Source of the DNA: Thiogranum sp.
GTDB lineage: Bacteria; Pseudomonadota; Gammaproteobacteria; DSM-19610
NCBI GenBank assembly: GCA_030148805.1
Contig: JASBSS010000013.1
Span: forward strand, 62,001-126,000
DNA: 64,000 bases
Direction of reading: 5' to 3'
The notes beneath the pieces were generated by a model. It saw nothing but the letters and a program-made list of their open reading frames with translations. It searched no databases and was not told the DNA's origin. Position numbers and translations under genes: made by a program. Shown here in pieces: positions 19,601-30,611 of the stretch (position 1 is the stretch's first letter; each line of letters opens with the position of its first letter).

Positions 19601-19729
19601 GCCGGACTGACGTTGCAGCAGGTGGGCAACGCCATCCACCCGCACCCGACCCAGACCGAGCTGTTCGGCGAACTGGCCCGCCGCCTGGCCTCGCGATTGC
19701 GCCGCAGTGCCAAGGTCAAGGCCAGATAA
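16646..19729 (+). CDS. Fused dihydrolipoyl acyltransferase (E2) and dihydrolipoyl dehydrogenase (E3)
   Basis: One 1027-residue protein holds two complex components. Domains in order: lipoyl domain 1 (about 3-78, lipoyl lysine K45 in ETDKAIMDVE), lipoyl domain 2 (about 130-205, K171 in the same motif), an alanine/serine/proline linker, a peripheral-subunit-binding domain (about 268-304), the E2 catalytic domain (about 325-530, H501 in DHRVVNGAD, where N replaces the usual D) and a complete flavin disulfide reductase (about 538-1027). E3 has GGGPGG for FAD, the redox pair C579/C584 in ECLWRGC, an NAD-binding GGGAIGLEMAQ and the C-terminal catalytic HPHPTQTE. With pdhAB this is a self-contained pyruvate dehydrogenase complex. 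E2 and E3 are usually separate proteins, and a subunit-binding domain seems redundant for a covalently attached E3, though it may hold E1. Confidence 0.9.
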   Translation: MAEPYVIKMPQLSDTMTEGVVVSWEKQPGDRIERGDIVATVETDKAIMDVEVFRDGYLAGPLAEVDSTVPVGDAMAYLVADAEAAQRDAGAPAPGNRAPEPAVAPVNETAPVPDAPPAAQPASAAPEGTSYTINMPQLSDTMTEGVVVSWEKQVGDKIERGTVVATVETDKAIMDVEVFREGYLSGPLAPVDAVVPVGGALAYLVESAAQAMDSQAETAGAPAGASSASSAGKATPGKSTGTASTEAPPSHPVVGSGGGAIADRPRGRGASPYARRLAGQRGIDLDAVQGSGPGGVIVAADLVGAAATGGRQSGFPQVDVPGDGRPMNKLEKAISDAMTGSLGMPTFHVTTPIKLGALIKASKAQGASVTVAIAKACALAMQQLPKMNWCYQPQDKLVERSQVDIGMAVAVEGGGLVVPVLRQCETRDLAALNTDWKDLVERARKRRLKPQEYSGSTFQISNMGMFGVSHFDAIATPGIAAILAISANTEQGSPFTITADHRVVNGADVAQYLQALKTLVERPDDWMGPSGPAIPEGDWDYDVVVVGGGPGGEDCARDLAGHGLKVALVNDAPFPGGECLWRGCIPSKAWRAAADRIRDRLHDEHLGITPGKPRLDWNKLEQTRRKVLETRGEMALKTDTGVKIKYLQGFGRFVDAHTLFIDTSGNNDNAHARASVGDTPKGEQVSFGCAVIATGAPPFVPPIPGAREGLGEGGGVLTSDTVWMLPAQPKKLVVIGGGAIGLEMAQLMQDFGARVTLLEARERILAEVEGEIAKHLSAVLNDDPRLEIQTSVQISKISGKAGDVRVAYKDAAGKSRSVKADYVIMGTGKRPVLDGLGLEHLGVETDGPAIKVDARCRTSVAHVFAIGDVVPGYMLAHTAAQQGRVAAATILGEDLRYDQDKDCGVIFTRPEAAFVGLSLEQAKAKGIDAVEAKVPINIDAKAMINDEQHGMIKLVADKGSQRIIGVHLLADHADTLIGEAVMMVSAGLTLQQVGNAIHPHPTQTELFGELARRLASRLRRSAKVKAR

Positions 19730-19765
19730 GCCCTTGTTTGAACAACCAGCGAGCACCTGAAGGTC

Positions 19766-20977
19766 ATGTCAAAAGTCAATAAAGTCGTACTGGCGTACTC
19801 CGGCGGCCTGGACACCTCCATCATTCTCAAGTGGCTGGAGCAGACCTATGGTTGCGAGGTGGTCACTTTCACCGCCGATATCGGCCAGGGCGAGGAGGTC
19901 GAGCCGGCGCGCGCCAAGGCCGAGGCCATGGGCGTGAAGGAGATCCACATCGAGGATCTGCGCGAGGAATTCGCGCGCGAGTACGTGTTTCCGATGTTTC
20001 GCGCCAACACGATTTACGAGGGCGAATATCTGCTCGGCACCTCGATCGCCCGACCGTTGATCGCCAAGCGTCTGGTGGAGATCGCCAACGCCACCGGCGC
20101 CGATGCCATCGCCCACGGCGCCACCGGCAAGGGTAACGACCAGGTGCGCTTCGAACTCGGCGCCTATGCCCTGAAGCCCGACGTGAAGGTGATCGCCCCC
20201 TGGCGCGAATGGGATCTTACCTCGCGGGAAAAATTGATGGCGTATGCCGAGCAGCATGGGATTCCGGTGGATTTCAAAAAAGGCAAAAAATCGCCTTACT
20301 CCATGGATGCCAATTCGCTGCACATCTCCTACGAGGGCGGCATTCTCGAGGATCCCTGGGCGGAGCCGGAAGAAGATATGTGGCGCTGGAGCGTGGCGCC
20401 GGAACAGGCACCGGACACGCCGAGCTATGTGGAACTGGATTACGCCCGCGGCGACATCGTCGCCATCGACGGGGAGGCGGTAACGCCGGCGCAAGTGATG
20501 GAGCGGCTGAACAAACTGGGTGGCGACAACGGTATCGGCCGTGACGATATCGTCGAGAACCGCTATGTCGGCATGAAATCGCGCGGCTGCTATGAGACGC
20601 CGGCCGGCACCATCATGCTCAAGGCGCACCGTGCCATCGAATCGCTGACCCTCGATCGCGAAGTCGCCCATCTCAAGGACGAACTGATGCCGCGCTATGC
20701 CAGCCTGATCTACAACGGCTACTGGTGGAGCCCCGAGCGACGCCTGTTGCAGACCATGATCGATGCCTCGCAGGAGCACGTCAACGGTACCGTCAGACTC
20801 AAACTGTACAAAGGCAATGTCATCGTCGCCGGACGCAAATCCGCCGGCGATTCGCTGTTCGATGAACGCATCGCCACCTTCGAGGACGACGCCGGCGCCT
20901 ATCATCAGGGCGACGCCGAGGGTTTCATCAAGCTCAATGCGCTGCGCCTGCGCATTGCCGCCAGACGCAGAGACTGA
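19766..20977 (+). CDS. argG: Argininosuccinate synthase
   Basis: A 403-residue ATP-dependent enzyme joining citrulline and aspartate, the seventh step of arginine synthesis. The PP-loop AYSGGLDTS is at 10-18; [13 protein letters not shown] and the C-terminal [10 protein letters not shown] are typical of the short bacterial form. It starts 36 bases after the E2-E3 gene with no visible terminator, so it may be partly cotranscribed with the pyruvate dehydrogenase operon. No ARG-box palindrome was seen upstream. Confidence 0.96.
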   Translation: MSKVNKVVLAYSGGLDTSIILKWLEQTYGCEVVTFTADIGQGEEVEPARAKAEAMGVKEIHIEDLREEFAREYVFPMFRANTIYEGEYLLGTSIARPLIAKRLVEIANATGADAIAHGATGKGNDQVRFELGAYALKPDVKVIAPWREWDLTSREKLMAYAEQHGIPVDFKKGKKSPYSMDANSLHISYEGGILEDPWAEPEEDMWRWSVAPEQAPDTPSYVELDYARGDIVAIDGEAVTPAQVMERLNKLGGDNGIGRDDIVENRYVGMKSRGCYETPAGTIMLKAHRAIESLTLDREVAHLKDELMPRYASLIYNGYWWSPERRLLQTMIDASQEHVNGTVRLKLYKGNVIVAGRKSAGDSLFDERIATFEDDAGAYHQGDAEGFIKLNALRLRIAARRRD

Positions 20978-21029
20978 ACGCCGGCGCTCCGCCACAAGTC
21001 GGGGGCGCCGGTCAGAAGGAGGACACGCC

Positions 21030-21413
21030 ATGCGCATGCTGCATACCATGCTGCGGGTCGGCGACCTGCAACGTTCCATCGATTTCTACACCCAGGTGCT
21101 GGGCATGCAACTACTGCGGCAGAAGGATTATCCGGACGGCCGATTCACCCTGGCCTTTGTCGGCTACGGGGCCGAATCCGAACACACCGTGCTGGAGCTG
21201 ACGCACAACTGGGATACCACCCATTACGATCTGGGTGACGGCTACGGTCATATCGCCTTGGAGGTGGATGACGTCTATCGGGCGGCTGAGGAGATCCGCC
21301 AGCGCGGCGGCAAGATCCTGCGCGAGGCCGGCCCGATGAACGCCGGCACCACCATCATCGCCTTCGTCGCCGATCCCGACGGCTACCCCATCGAGCTGAT
21401 CGGAAAGAAATAG
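21030..21413 (+). CDS. gloA: Lactoylglutathione lyase (glyoxalase I)
   Basis: A 127-residue enzyme converting the methylglyoxal-glutathione hemithioacetal to S-lactoylglutathione. It has the two-module vicinal-oxygen-chelate fold with the expected metal ligands: H5 in [10 protein letters not shown], the glutamate in VLELTHNW, the histidine in GYGHIALEV and the glutamate in YPIELIGKK. The strong AGAAGGAGG ribosome site fixes the start. Length matches nickel-type bacterial GloA. It follows argG by 52 bases on the same strand. Confidence 0.94.
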   Translation: MRMLHTMLRVGDLQRSIDFYTQVLGMQLLRQKDYPDGRFTLAFVGYGAESEHTVLELTHNWDTTHYDLGDGYGHIALEVDDVYRAAEEIRQRGGKILREAGPMNAGTTIIAFVADPDGYPIELIGKK

Positions 21414-21581
21414 GGTCTCTGCCGAAGCGACCCCGCAGGGGTTGGCCGCGCCATGCGCGGCACCCATCCTGGGGGTCTTCCAGGACCTACGGCTGAATAG
21501 ACTTACGACTGCGGGGGGATAATTCGGCTTGCCGGTGAAAGTGCGTTAATCTTGCGCCACCGAGACCGACCCTTCAGCGCC

Positions 21582-23072
21582 ATGCAGAATCCGCCCGTGC
21601 AAGCCTCGTCCGCGAGCATCGACAAGCCAGCCCTGGTGCGGGCGTTGCGCCAGCTGCTGCCGCCTGAAGCCGTCCTGGAGCGGCGCGAGGATCTGCGGCC
21701 CTACGAATGCGATGGCCTGTCGGCTTATCGCGAGCTGCCCCTGGTGACGGTGCTGCCGGAAACCGTCGAGCAGGTGCAGGCGATCATGCGTCTGTGCCAT
21801 CGGCGGGGGGTGCCGGTGGTGGCCCGTGGGGCCGGCACCGGCCTGTCGGGCGGCGCCTTGCCGCACCGGCAGGGCGTGTTGCTGAGCCTGGCGAAGTTCA
21901 GCGCGATTCTCTCCCTCGACCTGGATCGGTGTGTGGCGCGGGTGCAGCCCGGGGTGCGCAATCTGGCCATTTCCGAGGCAGCCGCGGCGCACGGTCTTTA
22001 TTACGCCCCGGATCCCTCGTCGCAGATCGCCTGCACCATCGGCGGCAACGTGGCGGAGAATTCCGGCGGCGTGCATTGCCTCAAATACGGCCTCACGGTG
22101 CACAACATCCAGGCACTGAAGGTGGTTACCATCGAGGGCGAACTGCTGAGCATCGGCGGCGGCGCCCTGGATGCGCCCGGCTACGACCTGCTGGCACTGC
22201 TCACCGGCTCTGAAGGCATGCTCGCCGTGATCGTCGAGGTCACGGTGAAACTGCTGCCGGTGCCGGAAAGGGCGCAGGTGCTGCTGGCGGCTTTCGACAG
22301 TGTCGCCCGGGCCGCCGAGGCGGTCGGTAACATCATCGCCGCGGGCATCATTCCCGCCGGCCTGGAAATGATGGACCGGCTGGCGATCCAGGCGGCGGAG
22401 GATTTCGTCCACGCCGGCTACCCGCGCGATGCCGCCGCGATCCTCCTGTGCGAGGTGGATGGGGGGAACGAAGAAGTCTCCGAGCACGTTTTTCAGGTAC
22501 GGCGCATACTGAAAGACAGCGGCGCCAGTGAGGTGCGTACCGCGCGTGACGAGCGCGAGCGCCAGGCCTTCTGGAAGGGCCGCAAGGCGGCGTTTCCCGC
22601 GGTGGGACGGATCTCGCCCGATTACTACTGTATGGACGGCACCATTCCGCGCCGCCATCTGCCGCAGGTGCTGGAGGAGATTTCCCGCCTGTCGCAACAC
22701 TACGGGCTGGCGGTGGCCAACGTGTTCCACGCCGGCGACGGCAATCTGCACCCGCTGATCCTCTACGATGCCAACAAGCCCGGCGAGTTGGAACGCACCG
22801 AGGCCTTCGGCGGCCGGGTACTGGAGTTGTGCGTGCGCGTTGGCGGCACCATCACCGGTGAGCACGGTGTCGGCGTGGAGAAGATCAACCAGATGTGTAC
22901 CCAGTTTGCCGCCCCCGAGCTGGCCCAGTTCCACGCCATCAAGGCAGCCTTCGACGCTAAGGGTCTGCTCAATCCCGGCAAGGCGGTACCGAGTCTGCAC
23001 CGGTGTGCCGAGCTCGGCGCGATGCACGTGCACCGCGGCGAGTTGCCGTTTCCGGACCTGGAACGTTTCTGA
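21582..23072 (+). CDS. glcD: Glycolate dehydrogenase, FAD subunit GlcD
   Basis: A 496-residue FAD-linked oxidase, first gene of a glcDEF operon that oxidises glycolate to glyoxylate and passes electrons to the membrane. The N-terminal FAD domain has VVARGAGTGLSGGALP, PDPSSQIACTIGGNVAENSGG and TGSEGMLAVIVE; the C-terminal domain has VFHAGDGNLHPLILYD and GEHGVGVEKI. In an autotroph this would salvage the 2-phosphoglycolate by-product of RuBisCO (inference). An in-frame start ten codons earlier (21552) is possible but lacks a ribosome site. Confidence 0.93.
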   Translation: MQNPPVQASSASIDKPALVRALRQLLPPEAVLERREDLRPYECDGLSAYRELPLVTVLPETVEQVQAIMRLCHRRGVPVVARGAGTGLSGGALPHRQGVLLSLAKFSAILSLDLDRCVARVQPGVRNLAISEAAAAHGLYYAPDPSSQIACTIGGNVAENSGGVHCLKYGLTVHNIQALKVVTIEGELLSIGGGALDAPGYDLLALLTGSEGMLAVIVEVTVKLLPVPERAQVLLAAFDSVARAAEAVGNIIAAGIIPAGLEMMDRLAIQAAEDFVHAGYPRDAAAILLCEVDGGNEEVSEHVFQVRRILKDSGASEVRTARDERERQAFWKGRKAAFPAVGRISPDYYCMDGTIPRRHLPQVLEEISRLSQHYGLAVANVFHAGDGNLHPLILYDANKPGELERTEAFGGRVLELCVRVGGTITGEHGVGVEKINQMCTQFAAPELAQFHAIKAAFDAKGLLNPGKAVPSLHRCAELGAMHVHRGELPFPDLERF

Positions 23073-23078
23073 GCGCGC

Positions 23079-24146
23079 ATGGCCGATCAGGATCTCAGCA
23101 ATCGGCTGCGTGAGCAGGTACTGGCCGCGGCCGACGCGCGCCGTCCGCTGTGCATCCGGGCCGGCGGCAGCAAATCCTTCTATGGGCGTACGCCGACGGG
23201 CGATCCGTTGGACCTGGGGGGCCACCGTGGCGTGATCAATTACGCGCCGACCGAGCTGACGCTGACGGCACGCGCCGGCACGCCGCTGGCGGAAATCGAG
23301 CAGTTGCTGCGCGAGCACGGCCAGATGCTCGCGTTCGAGCCGCCGCACTACGCCGAGGGGGCGACGCTGGGCGGCACCGTCGCCTGCAATTTCTCCGGGC
23401 CCAGGCGCCCCTGGGCCGGGGCGGCGCGCGATTTCGTCCTCGGCTGCCGGCTGATCAACGGCAAGGGTGAAATCCTGTCCTTTGGCGGCGAGGTGATGAA
23501 GAACGTCGCCGGCTACGATGTTTCGCGGCTGATGTGCGGGGCGCTGGGAACCCTCGGGGTGCTGCTCGAGGTCTCGTTGAAAGTGTTGCCCCTGCCCGAG
23601 TCTGAAATCACCCTGGGTCTGCAGATCGGTGAGCAGCAGGCGCTCGGGCAATGGCGCGCGTGGGCGCGCCAGGCGTTACCCATCAGCGCCCTGTGCCACG
23701 ATGGCAGTCAATGTTATGTACGCCTGAGCGGCCCCCCGCGGGCGGTGAGCGTCGCTGCCGGGCGAATCGGCGGCGAGCGTCTGGCGGACAAGGAGAATCG
23801 TTTCTGGTTACGGCTACGCGAACAGCGGCATGCCTTTTTCGATACGCGAAAACCGCTATGGCGGCTGTCGCTGGCGGCGGATGCGCCGGCGTTGCCACTG
23901 CGGGGAAAATGGCTCTATGAATGGGGTGGCGCCTTGCGCTGGCTGGTGGCCGAGACCGAGGCTGAAAGTGTGCGCGCCGCCCTCGGCGCCAGCGGCGGGC
24001 ACGCGACCTTGTTTCGCCACGGCGATCGCGCGCAGGCGGTGTTCCAGCCGCTTCCCGACGGCCTGATGCGGATACACAAAAAGCTCAAGCAGGCGTTCGA
24101 CCCGGCGGGCATTTTGAATCCGGGGCGCCTGTACCCGGATTTCTGA
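23079..24146 (+). CDS. glcE: Glycolate dehydrogenase subunit GlcE
   Basis: A 355-residue second FAD-binding subunit, six bases after glcD. It keeps the FAD_binding_4 features IRAGGSKSFYG, LAFEPPHYAEGATLGG and the GDAVRNVAGYD-type segment here reading VMKNVAGYDVSRLM, and ends with DPAGILNPGRLYPDF. It is shorter than GlcD because the C-terminal oxidase domain is reduced, as in other GlcE proteins. Confidence 0.92.
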   Translation: MADQDLSNRLREQVLAAADARRPLCIRAGGSKSFYGRTPTGDPLDLGGHRGVINYAPTELTLTARAGTPLAEIEQLLREHGQMLAFEPPHYAEGATLGGTVACNFSGPRRPWAGAARDFVLGCRLINGKGEILSFGGEVMKNVAGYDVSRLMCGALGTLGVLLEVSLKVLPLPESEITLGLQIGEQQALGQWRAWARQALPISALCHDGSQCYVRLSGPPRAVSVAAGRIGGERLADKENRFWLRLREQRHAFFDTRKPLWRLSLAADAPALPLRGKWLYEWGGALRWLVAETEAESVRAALGASGGHATLFRHGDRAQAVFQPLPDGLMRIHKKLKQAFDPAGILNPGRLYPDF

Positions 24147-24177
24147 AACGACCAACGACCTAGGCCAGCGAGCGAAC

Positions 24178-25401
24178 ATGCAGACCCGTCTGAGCGAGAG
24201 ATTCAGCCACACCCCGGAAGGCCGCGAAGCCGACAGTATCCTGCGCGCCTGCGTGCATTGCGGCTTCTGTACCGCCACCTGTCCGACCTATCAGTTGCTG
24301 GGCGATGAACTCGATGGACCGCGGGGGCGGATCTATCTGATCAAACAGTTGCTCGAAGGAGAAGCCGTGGGCACCAGCACGCGCCTGCACCTGGACCGGT
24401 GTCTCGGCTGCCGTGCCTGTGAGACCACCTGCCCCTCGGGGGTGCGCTACGGTCGGCTGGCCGACATCGGCCGCGGCATCGTCGAACGCCAGGTGCCGCG
24501 ACGTGGCTTCAGCGCCGTGCAGCGGTATCTGTTGCGCAAGCTCGTCCCCTGGCCGCGTCGCTTCGCTGCGCTGCTGAGGCTGGGCCAGTGGCTGCGACCC
24601 TTGTTGCCGCGCGCTCTGCGCGCCAAAGTCCCCACCCGCCAACGCCCCGGGAACCGGCCGTCGCAACCGCAGTCGCGGCGCATGCTGGTGCTGGAGGGAT
24701 GCGTGCAGAGCGTCGCCACGCCCAGGACCAACGCCGCCGCCGCGCGGGTGCTGGACAAACTGGGGATCGAGCTGGTGGCGGCGCCGGCGGCCGGCTGTTG
24801 CGGCGCGCTGAGCCATCATCTCAGCGCCCACGCCGAAGCCTTGGGTTTCATGCGGCGCAATATCGATGCCTGGTGGCCCTATGTCGAGCAAGGTATCGAG
24901 GCTATAGTGATCTCCGCCAGTGGTTGTGCGGTGCAGGTAAAGGAATATGGGCAGTTGCTACGGCATGACCCGGTCTATGCCGCCAGGGCAGAGCGGATCA
25001 GCTCGCTGGCGAAGGATTTGAGTGAAGTCATGGCGGGCGAGGCACTGCCTCGGCTGGACGGCCGGCGGACGGGTCGCACGGTGGCGTTGCACAGTCCCTG
25101 CACCTTGCAGCATGGGCAGCAACTCGACGGCCTGGTGGAGGGGCTGCTGACGCGAGCCGGGTTTCAATTGCAGGCGGTGCGGGATGCCCACTTGTGTTGC
25201 GGGTCGGCCGGCACCTATTCGATTCTGCAACCGCGGCTGGCGCGCCAATTGCGCGACAACAAGCTGGCGGCCCTCACGGCGGGTGACCCGGAGCTTATCG
25301 TCAGCGCCAACATCGGCTGCCAGTTGCATCTGGCGAGCGGTGCCGGGCAACGGCCGGTCAAACACTGGGTCGAACTGTTCGACGAGGCGCTGCTCGATTA
25401 G
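24178..25401 (+). CDS. glcF: Glycolate dehydrogenase iron-sulfur subunit GlcF
   Basis: A 407-residue electron-transfer subunit. Two [4Fe-4S] motifs lie near the N-terminus, CVHCGFCTATCP and CLGCRACETTCP, followed by two CCG-domain motifs, GCCGALSHH and LCCGSAGTYS, that bind haem-less or cubane centres in heterodisulfide-reductase-like proteins. It completes the glcDEF operon and probably delivers electrons to quinone at the inner membrane. A run of basic residues after the clusters may contact the membrane. Confidence 0.94.
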   Translation: MQTRLSERFSHTPEGREADSILRACVHCGFCTATCPTYQLLGDELDGPRGRIYLIKQLLEGEAVGTSTRLHLDRCLGCRACETTCPSGVRYGRLADIGRGIVERQVPRRGFSAVQRYLLRKLVPWPRRFAALLRLGQWLRPLLPRALRAKVPTRQRPGNRPSQPQSRRMLVLEGCVQSVATPRTNAAAARVLDKLGIELVAAPAAGCCGALSHHLSAHAEALGFMRRNIDAWWPYVEQGIEAIVISASGCAVQVKEYGQLLRHDPVYAARAERISSLAKDLSEVMAGEALPRLDGRRTGRTVALHSPCTLQHGQQLDGLVEGLLTRAGFQLQAVRDAHLCCGSAGTYSILQPRLARQLRDNKLAALTAGDPELIVSANIGCQLHLASGAGQRPVKHWVELFDEALLD

Positions 25402-25468
25402 CCCGGGAGGCTGCGCGCCGCGACGGTGGCGGACACCCGGCTGCGCCCGCCCGGCATCCGGTTGCGCC

Positions 25469-26872
25469 TCAATCGTTATCGTTCTCAGCGTCGCCGTTCC
25501 CACACACCGTCTCGTGCCGGGGGTCCGCGCCCTTGTCAGGCGGGGACGCGGGGCGACGGATATGCAGTACCCAATCGGCGCGATCGGCGGCGGTGAAGGG
25601 CGGGCAGGTGGCCGGAGACAGACTGCCGTCGCGCGGATTGAACCAGGTGGCGACGAAAGTGCGCGGTAGATCGTGCACCCGGGTCCGGCCGCCCGACGGC
25701 AGGTAGATCACGTATTCCTCGCCGGCCCGCGCCAGCGCCCAACCCCGGCTGACCAAGCGGTCGGCCGGTGCCATGCCGGCAAGGTCGATCTGTCGGGCAC
25801 GAAGAAACCTGTTCAGAAAACCCAGATAGCGCATCCCCTCGGCCGCGTCGGGCGAGTGCACAATGGCCGTGTCGTAGAGCAGGTAATGGAACAGACTCAC
25901 ATGGGCCCCCGCGGTCAGCGCGGCCCAGGCTTTGTGGCGGCGGTAATCGGCCGGGGGGGTTTCCACGCAGCAGTCGTTGTCCGAGATCAGTGGCTGATCG
26001 TCGCTGAACCTCTCGACCAACTCAGCGTGCACGCGGGCGGGTGGATCCAGCCAGTGCCCCGGGGTATCTTCGTGGCGGGGGATGTCTCGGGGCACGACGA
26101 GATGGGGCTTCAGTCCCAGGGATTTTTCATAACGGGTGATGAAGTCGGCCAGCTGTGCCAGCCAGGCGTCGGTGCGACCGTCGGGCAGGCTCTTGGGCTC
26201 GTTGGCGACCTCCCAGACGATGTTGGGCAGGCCGCCCAGGGTTTCTATGGCCTTGGCGATGAGCGCTTTCTGGTATTCGAACACCGGATCGGCCGGGTCG
26301 AGCCACTCGCCGTGAGTGTTGACGTCGACGCCGTTGATGTTGTTTCTCCCCTGATAGAAATCGTACTTCAGCCCCCACTCGCGGGTGGGGTCGCCGGTCT
26401 TTTCGATCACCCACCTGCTGTTGTGCCAGAAATCCAGCAACGGGATCTGGACCACGATATTCTTCTTGTTGGCATAGCTCACAACGTCGAACCAATAATC
26501 GAAATGGGCCTGGTTGAATTGTGAAAGATCGTATTTGGGTCTGCCGTCGGCGGCCGTGCCCGGGCCGGTGCGTTGATAGGGGACGATGGCGTTTCCATAC
26601 TGCTGGCCCATGGTGAAGGCGTTGCGCAAATAATTGATTTCGTGCCGGGCGAGCGTGTCGAGCAGGGTCTTGTAGTAGGTGGCGTAGTCGTTCTGATCGG
26701 TGGTCAGCGCGCCGAGCGCGGGATAATAGCCCACCGGATACCAGGTCTGACCATCGCGTTGCAGGCGGTGGGGGTCCTCGGGATGGATGCTGGGGATGCC
26801 CTGCGAGGCCAGAATGCGCGCCGCGCTGGCGGCGAGCAGCAGTGCGATCAGCCATCGGGATTTTGCGATCAA
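25469..26872 (-). CDS. Exported glycoside hydrolase-like protein (apiosidase-like barrel)
   Basis: A 467-residue protein with a signal sequence (about 1-23) starting at a TTG codon; no ATG is available after the in-frame stop upstream. The body looks like a TIM-barrel glycosidase of the DUF4038/apiosidase-like group: WYPVGYYPALG, EINYLRNAFTMGQQYGN, QIPLLDFWHNSRW and NIVWEVANEPKS, where the glutamate of NEP would be the acid/base. The nucleophile is less clear; the segment after DDQPLISDND could hold it. A C-terminal beta domain from about residue 385 (EEYVIYLPSGG to ATWFNPRDG) resembles the small domain that often accompanies these barrels. The substrate is unknown. It converges on glcF and is divergent from an acyltransferase. 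Confidence 0.6.
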   Translation of the reverse strand: MIAKSRWLIALLLAASAARILASQGIPSIHPEDPHRLQRDGQTWYPVGYYPALGALTTDQNDYATYYKTLLDTLARHEINYLRNAFTMGQQYGNAIVPYQRTGPGTAADGRPKYDLSQFNQAHFDYWFDVVSYANKKNIVVQIPLLDFWHNSRWVIEKTGDPTREWGLKYDFYQGRNNINGVDVNTHGEWLDPADPVFEYQKALIAKAIETLGGLPNIVWEVANEPKSLPDGRTDAWLAQLADFITRYEKSLGLKPHLVVPRDIPRHEDTPGHWLDPPARVHAELVERFSDDQPLISDNDCCVETPPADYRRHKAWAALTAGAHVSLFHYLLYDTAIVHSPDAAEGMRYLGFLNRFLRARQIDLAGMAPADRLVSRGWALARAGEEYVIYLPSGGRTRVHDLPRTFVATWFNPRDGSLSPATCPPFTAADRADWVLHIRRPASPPDKGADPRHETVCGNGDAENDND

Positions 26873-27240
26873 GTCTGAGCTGTCCTCTGTTCAAGGTGTC
26901 CGCGCGGTCGCGGCCGGCGCCAGGTCACTGCAAAATTAACCAAGGGCCCGATGGTAAACTGTACCGCCGCCCTCGGACCATAGCGCGGCCGTCGAGCAAA
27001 AACATCGCGGGGCTGGAACCCTTTGTAGGTCCTGATGTATTCACGCCGGCGTAGGCCCTGGCCGGCAGCAAAATCAGCATTGCTGGACATCCTCGTGGCG
27101 GCTGTTTATTCTTCCGTCCAAGCCCCGGACGGCGGGCAGTTGCGGCTTTCCCCGTGGCGCCAAGGACGCCGGGATGGCTCAGCCCGAAGCTGTCGCCAAC
27201 CGCCGATACATTCGATTTAGATTCCTGACCCGACGCAGAT
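26873..27240. other. Divergent intergenic region without a recognised gene
   Basis: A 368-base stretch between the glycosidase-like gene and the acyltransferase gene, whose promoters must both lie here. A short inverted repeat CAGCA/TGCTG at about 27066-27085 and G+C-rich self-complementary pieces near 27045-27066 are visible. No convincing -35/-10 pair, tRNA, riboswitch or small ORF was found. Confidence 0.4.
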
Positions 27241-30569
<3,329 letters not shown>

Positions 30570-30611
30570 TTACGCCAGTCGCGGGCGGCCAGAATTCACC
30601 GGCCGCCGGAA

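Noticed and set aside
17795-19756. A 653-codon open frame antisense to the E2-E3 gene
   Set aside because: It is a shadow of a high-G+C gene on the other strand. The sense strand has clear domain motifs throughout, and the antisense product has none.
21546-23651. A 701-codon open frame antisense to glcD and glcE
   Set aside because: It is the mirror of FAD-oxidase genes in high-G+C DNA, with no motifs and no ribosome site.
27100-27240. G+C-rich self-complementary leader before the acyltransferase, considered as a riboswitch or small RNA
   Set aside because: No known riboswitch core was recognised and no terminator or promoter frames a small RNA.
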